A stretch of 7,811 nt of DNA from Acidimangrovimonas sp. (GTDB lineage: Bacteria > Pseudomonadota > Alphaproteobacteria > Rhodobacterales > Rhodobacteraceae). A model generated the notes under the pieces. That model did not search any database. It worked only from the letters and a program-made list of their open reading frames with translations, and was not told the origin of the DNA. The position numbers were made by a program, and so were the translations under genes. Shown in pieces: positions 1 through 4,655 of the stretch (its first letter is position 1; every line of letters begins with the position of its first letter). The stretch is taken from positions 1-7,811 of the forward strand of contig JASBUM010000532.1 in NCBI GenBank assembly GCA_030147905.1, read 5' to 3'.

Positions 1-1
1 C

Positions 2-595
2 CGCATCGATCCGGATCCGGCCCGCGACACGCTCATCAACGTGAACGCCTTCGGCGAGCCGGTGCCCTCGGCCCGGTTCATGGGCGGGCGCGAGCACGAT
101 CTGATCCGCAAATCCGACCCGACGCCCGCGACGCCGGAGGCCGCGGCCGAGGTGCTGCGCCGCAAGGTGATGCTGCTGCCGGCGGTCGATCCGCAGACCG
201 GCCCGTTCCGGGGCCGCGCGATGGGCTGGACCGTCCCCGAGGCCGATCTCGCGCCCGAGACCCGCGGCGCGGCGCTTTGCTTCTACCTCGCCATGATGAC
301 GGCCGAATGCGCCGCCATCACCGGTGCACGGGGACCGACCGTCGTCGAAGGCCCCTTCGCCGGCGAGCTGCTGTATCTGCGGATGCTGGCGGCTGCCACG
401 GGCCGCGAGGTTCTCGTCTCGAAGGCCAGGACCGGGACCGCGATCGGCGCGGCGCTGCTTTTCGAGGCGGAGGGCACGCGCGCGCCCCTTGCCCTGCAGC
501 CCGCGCCGGCCCCGCCGCCCGAGGAGGCCGCGGCGCTGAAGGATTATGCCGATCGCTGGCGCGCACTGGCCCGCGCCACGCGGCCGATCTCCTGA
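2..595 (+). CDS. FGGY-family carbohydrate kinase, C-terminal part (5' end outside window)
   Basis: The reading frame is open from the left edge, so only the last 197 residues are present. Kinases of this family use ATP to phosphorylate a sugar or polyol in the cytoplasm. The fragment looks like the FGGY C-terminal (ASKHA-fold) domain: an N-A-F-G-E-P-V-P-S-A-R-F-M-G-G-R-E stretch at fragment residues 15-31, a VVEGPFAG segment at 114-121 where the family has its nucleotide-binding Gly-rich turn, and GTAIGAALLF at 145-154, the usual TA-x-GAA motif near the end of the domain. The tail after residue 160 is Ala/Pro-rich. A GTG at 41 is in frame but lies inside conserved sequence, so it is not the start. 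The substrate cannot be told from this piece. The gene converges on gltX with 167 bp between stops. Family assignment is fairly sure; the exact sugar is unknown. Confidence 0.8.
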   Translation, partial: RIDPDPARDTLINVNAFGEPVPSARFMGGREHDLIRKSDPTPATPEAAAEVLRRKVMLLPAVDPQTGPFRGRAMGWTVPEADLAPETRGAALCFYLAMMTAECAAITGARGPTVVEGPFAGELLYLRMLAAATGREVLVSKARTGTAIGAALLFEAEGTRAPLALQPAPAPPPEEAAALKDYADRWRALARATRPIS

Positions 596-762
596 CGGCA
601 GGAATGGCGCCTGCGGCGTGGCGGGCTTGCAGGGCCAGGGCGCACCTGCGCCAGCCCACGATGCCGCGATTTCCACGACGGATCCGGCAGCGCCAATGTC
701 GGCCGGGAAGCGGCCGCGCCACTCCCGCCCACGGCGCGCCGGCCAGCGCTTTCGAGCGTCGA
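596..762. other. Convergent intergenic spacer between kinase and gltX, with small GC hairpins
   Basis: No gene is supported in these 167 bp. Two short perfect inverted repeats are visible: GGCGCA-cc-TGCGCC at 639-652, and CGGCCG-ggaag-CGGCCG at 700-716 (6-bp stem, 5-nt loop). Neither is followed by a T-run on either strand, so they are weak candidates for transcription end sites of the two converging genes. Rho-dependent ends are equally possible. Confidence 0.3.
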
Positions 763-2088
763 TCACTCCGGAGAGCGCGGCGCCTTTTGCAGAAGCGGCA
801 TCAGGGCGGCCATGTCCGGCCCATGGTCACGTCCGGTCAGCGCACGGCGCAGCGGCATGAACAATCCCCTGCCCTTGCGCCCGGTCTCGGCGCGCACGGC
901 GGCTGTCCATTGCGCCCAGGCATCGGGGCCGTAGGGCGGGGGCGGCAGTATCCGCAGCGCCTGTTCCACGAATTCGCGGTCCTCGGGCGCGATCACCGGC
1001 GCGGCGCCGTCGCGCATCAGCTGCCACCACCCGCCGAGATCGTCGAGCACGTCGATATTGTCCTTGGCCACCGCCCAGAAGGCGCGTGCGTCATCGGCGG
1101 GGACGCCCAGCCCCTCGATCCGGGCCGCCACATCCTCGAACGGCAGGGCCTGGAGATGGGCGCGCGTCAGGGGCACAAGATCCTCGGGGTCGAACTTGGT
1201 GGGCGCGGCGCCGAAGGTGGTGATATCGAAGCCCTCGATCAACTCCTCGATCGTGGCCGCTCGCTCCACCGGGCGCGACGAGCCGAGCCGCGCCATCAGC
1301 GACAGCAGCGCCATCGGCTCGATCCCGCGCGCGCGCAGGTCGCGCAGGCTTAGCGTGCCCAGACGTTTGGAAAGCGCTTCGCCCTGGGGCCCGGTCAGAA
1401 GCGAGTGGTGGGCGAATTCCGGCGGCGTTCCGCCCAGCGCGCGGATGATCTGGATCTGGGTCGCGGTATTGGTGACGTGATCGGCCCCGCGCACGACATG
1501 GGTGATGCCCATGTCGCTGTCATCGACGGAGGATGCGAAGGTATAAAGCACCTGCCCATCCGCGCGGATCATCACCGGATCGGAGACCGAGGCGGCGTCG
1601 ATCGAGATCGGCCCTAGGATGCCGTCGGTCCATTCGATCCGCTCGTGATCGAGCAGGAACCGCCAGTAGCCCGAGCGTTCGGCCCGCAGCTGCGCGCGGT
1701 CGGCGTCGGTCAGCTTCAGCCCGGCGCGGTCATAGACCGGGGGACGGCCCATGTTGAGCTGCTTCTTGCGTTTCAGGTCCAGTTCGGTCGGGGTCTCGAA
1801 CACCTCGTAGAACCGCCCGGCCGCGCGCAGCCGGTCGGCGGCCTCGGCATAACGGTCAAGCCGGTCGGACTGACGTTCCAGCCGGTCCCAGGTCAGGCCC
1901 AGCCATTCCAGATCCTCGCGGATGGCATCGGCATATTCGGGCTTGGAACGTTCGGGATCAGTGTCGTCGAGCCGCAGGATGAAGGTGCCGCCGGCCTTGC
2001 GCGCGATGAGAAAGTTCATCAACGCGGTGCGCAGGTTGCCGACATGGATATGGCCGGTGGGCGACGGGGCGAAACGGGTCACGGTCAT
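763..2088 (-). CDS. gltX: Glutamate--tRNA ligase (GluRS), short alphaproteobacterial form
   Basis: Class I aminoacyl-tRNA synthetase that attaches glutamate to tRNA-Glu in the cytoplasm, using ATP. The 441-residue protein has the HIGH-type signature PSPTGHIHVGN at residues 8-18 and the KMSKS-type signature ALSKRLG at 238-244, with the Rossmann catalytic domain between them (for example LDDTDPERS at 41-48) and an anticodon-binding domain after about residue 300. The start chosen is the ATG at 2086-2088: AGGAG lies 8 nt upstream. An in-frame GTG at 2095-2097 overlaps that Shine-Dalgarno, so it is unlikely. The region around residues 93-112 (FYEVFETPTELDL) lacks the Cys residues that bind zinc in the E. 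coli-type enzyme. Many alphaproteobacteria carry two GluRS genes, and in bacteria that use the GatCAB route one may also charge tRNA-Gln; whether this copy does so cannot be seen. It is divergent from the metallopeptidase gene. Confidence 0.95.
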   Translation of the reverse strand: MTVTRFAPSPTGHIHVGNLRTALMNFLIARKAGGTFILRLDDTDPERSKPEYADAIREDLEWLGLTWDRLERQSDRLDRYAEAADRLRAAGRFYEVFETPTELDLKRKKQLNMGRPPVYDRAGLKLTDADRAQLRAERSGYWRFLLDHERIEWTDGILGPISIDAASVSDPVMIRADGQVLYTFASSVDDSDMGITHVVRGADHVTNTATQIQIIRALGGTPPEFAHHSLLTGPQGEALSKRLGTLSLRDLRARGIEPMALLSLMARLGSSRPVERAATIEELIEGFDITTFGAAPTKFDPEDLVPLTRAHLQALPFEDVAARIEGLGVPADDARAFWAVAKDNIDVLDDLGGWWQLMRDGAAPVIAPEDREFVEQALRILPPPPYGPDAWAQWTAAVRAETGRKGRGLFMPLRRALTGRDHGPDMAALMPLLQKAPRSPE

Positions 2089-2117
2089 CGGATGCACTCC
2101 TGTTGGCTTCGTGCTCT

Positions 2118-2147
2118 TTCACAAAGGCCCGCGGTTGTCCATATGAT
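2118..2147 (+). promoter_or_regulatory. Putative sigma-70-type promoter of the metallopeptidase gene
   Basis: TTCACA at 2118-2123 and TATGAT at 2142-2147 each match the sigma-70 consensus at five of six positions, with an 18-bp spacer. Transcription would begin near 2154, which puts the ATG at 2170 about 15 nt downstream and would exclude the upstream ATG codons at 2143 and 2146, which lie inside the -10 element. Inferred from sequence only. Confidence 0.5.
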
Positions 2148-2162
2148 GGCGGAAACCGCGGG
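2128..2162. repeat. Perfect 9-bp-arm inverted repeat centred on the -10 box
   Basis: CCCGCGGTT at 2128-2136 and AACCGCGGG at 2154-2162 are exact reverse complements separated by 17 nt. The dyad centre is at 2145, inside the TATGAT -10 box; the left arm lies in the promoter spacer and the right arm at the expected transcription start. Each arm also contains the self-complementary CCGCGG. The dyad lies 40-74 bp upstream of the divergent gltX start. It could be an operator for a dimeric regulator or a hairpin in an upstream gltX transcript; the GC-rich background makes chance possible. Confidence 0.4.
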
Positions 2163-2169
2163 GGTGGCG

Positions 2170-2622
2170 ATGCAGGAAGACGCGCATGGGGAAAGGGCCG
2201 CGGAGACCGACGACAGCGGCGGCTGGGCGGAGATCGCGGCGCCCGGCGCGGCCGAGATCGAGGCCCTGGCGCGCCGGGTTCTCGATGCGCTGCCCGCACC
2301 CTTCCGCGAGGGCGCGGCGGCGGTCGCACTGCGGGTCGTCGATCTGGCGCCGGAGCCGATGCTTGCCGATATGGGCATCGAGGACGCCTTCACGCTGACC
2401 GGGCTCTACGAGGGGATACCGCTCACCGAACGGTCGGTGATGCACCAGCCGCAGCGACCCGATACGGTCTGGCTCTTCCGGCGGGCGATCCTTGACGAAT
2501 GGGTGGCGCGGGGCGATGTGGCACTGGGCGATCTGGTGGCCAATGTGGTGGTGCATGAAATCGCCCATCACTTCGGCTGGAGCGATGCGCAGATCGCGCG
2601 GATAGACCGTTGGTGGGAATAG
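2170..2622 (+). CDS. Small zinc-metallopeptidase-like protein (HExxH, Zincin_1/PF06262-type)
   Basis: A 150-residue protein with the zinc-binding signature HEIAHHFGWSD at residues 129-139. This is the HExxHxxGxxD pattern: His129 and His133 are likely zinc ligands, Glu130 the catalytic base and Asp139 the likely third ligand. Family knowledge: members of this short metallopeptidase family are about 110-150 residues long, end soon after the motif as here, and have no well-defined substrate. The middle (AFTLTGLYEGIPLTERSV, residues 73-90, then DTVWLFRRAILDEW) fits the family core. The first 20 or so residues are acidic and low-complexity. ATG 2170 is preferred because the likely promoter puts the RNA start near 2154 and a GGGGGTGG stretch lies just upstream; ATG 2143 would add nine residues. 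There is no signal peptide or membrane segment, so it is cytoplasmic. It converges with nadE, whose extended frame overlaps its last 200 bp on the other strand. Confidence 0.85.
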   Translation: MQEDAHGERAAETDDSGGWAEIAAPGAAEIEALARRVLDALPAPFREGAAAVALRVVDLAPEPMLADMGIEDAFTLTGLYEGIPLTERSVMHQPQRPDTVWLFRRAILDEWVARGDVALGDLVANVVVHEIAHHFGWSDAQIARIDRWWE

Positions 2623-4357
2623 GCGCCCACCCCCTTGACCCGGCCCCGTGACCCGCCGCCGCCAGCGCGCCGCCCCGTGCGGGGCGCGTGCGCCGGGTTC
2701 TGGTCGGGTCGTGCCAGCGATTGACGATCGGATAGCGGCGGTCGAGCCAGAATGCCCGCGACGTCAGCCGCGTTCCCGGCGCCGACTGGAACCGCTTGTA
2801 TTCCGACAGATAGATCAGCCGCTCGACCCGGGCCACGGTCGCGCGGTCATGGCCGGCGGCGACCAGATCCGCCACCGACAATTCGCGATCGACCAGCCCC
2901 TCGAGGATCGCGTCGAGCACCGGATAGGGCGGAAGGCTGTCCTCGTCGCGCTGATCGGCGCGCAATTCGGCCGAGGGCGGCTTGTCGATCACGCCGGGCG
3001 GGATCACCTCGTCCGCCGGCCCCTTCATCCACGGCCGGTGGTTGGCGTTGCGCCAGCGGCAGGTCTCGAAGACGCGGGTCTTGTAGAGATCCTTGATCGG
3101 GTTGTAGCCGCCGTTCATGTCGCCGTAGATCGTGCAATAGCCGACCGCGATTTCCGACTTGTTGCCGGTGGTCAGCAGCATCGCGCCGAACTTGTTCGAC
3201 AGGGCCATCAGCAAAAGCCCGCGCAGGCGCGACTGGATATTCTCCTCGGTCACGTCCGGCGCGCGCCCTTCGAAAAGGGGTGCCAACGCCTCTGTCACCG
3301 CCGCCTGCGGGCCGCCGATCGGCACCCGGTCGAGCCGGCAGCCCAGCGCCCGCGCCACCGCCTCGGCATCGGCCAGCGATTGCGGCGCGGTGAATTCCGA
3401 GGGCAACATCACGCAATGGACATGCTCGGCCCCCAGCGCATCGGCTGCGATGGCGGCAACCAGCGCGCTGTCGACCCCGCCCGACAGGCCGAGGATCACC
3501 CGCCCGAACCCGCTTTTGCCCAGATAGTCGCGCAGGGATTCGACCATCGCGCGGTAATCTTGCTCCCACGCGTCGGGGCGGGTCGCGCGCGGCCCCGGCT
3601 CGATCCGCCAGCCGGAGTCGTGACGGGTCAGGTCGACATGGGCGATCGCCTCGTCGAAATCGGGCAGCTGCAGCGCGAGATGACCACCGGGGTTGAGCGC
3701 GAAGGACGAGCCGTCGAAGACCTGATCGTCCTGTCCTCCGACCATGTTGAGATAGATCAGCGGCAATCCGGTCTCGACCACGCGCGCCACCATCAGCCCG
3801 ATCCGGTCATCGTGCCGGTCGCGGAAATAGGGCGAGCCGTTGGGCACGAAGAGCACTTCGGCACCGGTCTCGGCCAGGGTCTCGCAGACATCCGGGTGCC
3901 ATGCATCCTCGCAGATCGGGGTGCCGATCCGCAGCGGCCCGATCCGGTAGGGTCCGCTGATCGGCCCCTGCTGATAAAGCCGCACCTCGTCGAAGACGCT
4001 TTCATTGGGGCGGTGATGTTTGCGGATCACCGCCTCGATCCGCCCGCCCGCAAGGATGTAATAGGCGTTATAGAGTGCCCCCCCCTCGGCATGGGGCGCG
4101 CCGATGCCCAGCGCCGGTCCCGCCGCGCACTGCCCGGCAAGGGTTTCGATCGTGGCCATGGCATGGGCTATGAAGGCGGGTTTCATCACCAGATCCTGCG
4201 GCTGATAGCCGGTCAGGAACATCTCGGGCAGTGCCACCATGTCGGCACCGGCCGCCGCCGCCTGTTCCCAGGCGTGGCGCGCGCGGGCGGCGTTGGCCTC
4301 GATCGCGCCCAGGGTGGGGTTGAACTGCGCCAGCGTCAGGCGGAAGCGTTCGGTCAT
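2423..4357 (-). CDS. nadE: Glutamine-dependent NAD+ synthetase with unusual C-terminal read-through extension
   Basis: Catalyses the last step of NAD+ synthesis: ATP-driven amidation of nicotinic acid adenine dinucleotide with ammonia from glutamine. Two domains are clear. The N-terminal nitrilase-type glutaminase (about 1-265) has the catalytic triad Glu45 (LPEMFLTGY), Lys113 (VIRKHH) and Cys149 (PICEDAW). The C-terminal synthetase (about 270-550) has the ATP-binding P-loop LSGGVDSA at 291-298, NIQSRLRG at 373-380 and TTGNKSE at 396-402. ATG 4355-4357 is preceded by GAGGAAAGAGG. The conserved part ends YPIVNRWHDPT at residue 552, about the usual family length as I recall it, but the next codon is AGA, not a stop. 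The frame runs on for 92 Arg/Pro/Ala/Ser-rich codons to TGA at 2423-2425, antisense to the metallopeptidase gene. One substitution (AGA to TGA at 2699-2701) would restore the expected end. Function is sure; the true 3' end is not. Confidence 0.93.
   Translation of the reverse strand: MTERFRLTLAQFNPTLGAIEANAARARHAWEQAAAAGADMVALPEMFLTGYQPQDLVMKPAFIAHAMATIETLAGQCAAGPALGIGAPHAEGGALYNAYYILAGGRIEAVIRKHHRPNESVFDEVRLYQQGPISGPYRIGPLRIGTPICEDAWHPDVCETLAETGAEVLFVPNGSPYFRDRHDDRIGLMVARVVETGLPLIYLNMVGGQDDQVFDGSSFALNPGGHLALQLPDFDEAIAHVDLTRHDSGWRIEPGPRATRPDAWEQDYRAMVESLRDYLGKSGFGRVILGLSGGVDSALVAAIAADALGAEHVHCVMLPSEFTAPQSLADAEAVARALGCRLDRVPIGGPQAAVTEALAPLFEGRAPDVTEENIQSRLRGLLLMALSNKFGAMLLTTGNKSEIAVGYCTIYGDMNGGYNPIKDLYKTRVFETCRWRNANHRPWMKGPADEVIPPGVIDKPPSAELRADQRDEDSLPPYPVLDAILEGLVDRELSVADLVAAGHDRATVARVERLIYLSEYKRFQSAPGTRLTSRAFWLDRRYPIVNRWHDPTRTRRTRPARGGALAAAGHGAGSRGWAPIPTNGLSARSAHRSSRSDGRFHAPPHWPPDRPVPHRPAPPIRQGSPAGRARPYRVAAAGASPTVR
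2667..2689. terminator. GC-rich hairpin between converging metallopeptidase gene and nadE
   Basis: CGCCCC at 2671-2676 pairs perfectly with GGGGCG at 2681-2686 around a GTGC tetraloop; past a one-base bulge the stem extends by two to three pairs to 2667-2689. No T-run follows on either strand, so it is not a canonical intrinsic terminator. It sits 45 bp after the metallopeptidase stop and 10 bp past the point where nadE would normally end, which is where a shared two-way transcription end would be expected. Confidence 0.35.
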
Positions 4358-4655
4358 CGGCCTCTTTCCTCGGTCGCGCCGGTTCTAGCAGATCGTGGGC
4401 CAAGCGAAAGCCGGTTGATCGCGCAGACCGCGCCCGGGGCGAAGATCAAAGCCCCGGCCTGTCGCGCCCCCGCCCCTGCGACCGCCGGCCCATCGGCGAG
4501 GGCGCCGCGAAGCGAGGTGCGGCATTCGTGAAGCCCGGCCCGGTCGTGAAAGCCTTGTCAGCGGCAGGGGCGTCATTTACCTTTTCGCCGGTCGCCGCCG
4601 GGCGGACCCGAGGGCCGCGCGGGCAGGGAACCGGGCAGAGAACGGAGAACGGGCA
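4358..4655. other. Divergent intergenic region between nadE and the MORN gene
   Basis: These 298 bp hold the 5' regions of nadE (- strand) and the MORN gene (+ strand). Short open frames here have no recognisable protein features and are taken as noise of GC-rich DNA. Visible elements are the nadE Shine-Dalgarno next to 4358, a putative promoter for the MORN gene at 4555-4583, its GGAG ribosome-binding site at 4644-4647, and a loose inverted repeat TTGATC (4415-4420) / GATCAA (4444-4449). I find no convincing nadE promoter. Confidence 0.5.
4555..4583 (+). promoter_or_regulatory. Possible promoter of the MORN-repeat gene
   Basis: TTGTCA at 4555-4560 matches the -35 consensus at five of six positions. 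After a 17-bp spacer comes TACCTT at 4578-4583, only three of six for a -10. Start of transcription would be near 4590, giving a 5' UTR of about 65 nt before the GTG at 4656. The weak -10 keeps confidence low. Confidence 0.35.

Noticed and set aside
277..1353. 358-codon + strand frame across the kinase end and opposite gltX
   Set aside because: Arg/Pro/Ala-rich, spans two convergent real genes in other frames; no recognisable domain.
2089..2097. GTG at 2095-2097 as gltX start, adding Met-His-Pro
   Set aside because: It overlaps the AGGAG that is ideally placed for the ATG at 2086-2088, and GluRS proteins usually begin just before the FAPSPTG motif.
2690..2720. Frameshift at the nadE 3' end as cause of the extension
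   Set aside because: The conserved C-terminus stays in one frame up to residue 552, and neither alternative frame has an early stop here; a single-base stop loss is simpler.
4415..4449. TTGATC...GATCAA as an FNR/FixK-type box between nadE and the MORN gene
   Set aside because: FNR-type boxes have TTGAT and ATCAA four bases apart; here the arms are separated by 23 bases, so the match is only superficial.
2648..4531. 627-codon + strand frame opposite nadE
   Set aside because: NadE on the - strand has all catalytic motifs; this frame is its complement with no domain signature.
4385..4576. 63-codon - strand ORF upstream of nadE
   Set aside because: Arg/Gly/Pro-rich, with no clear ribosome-binding site and no protein features; treated as intergenic.
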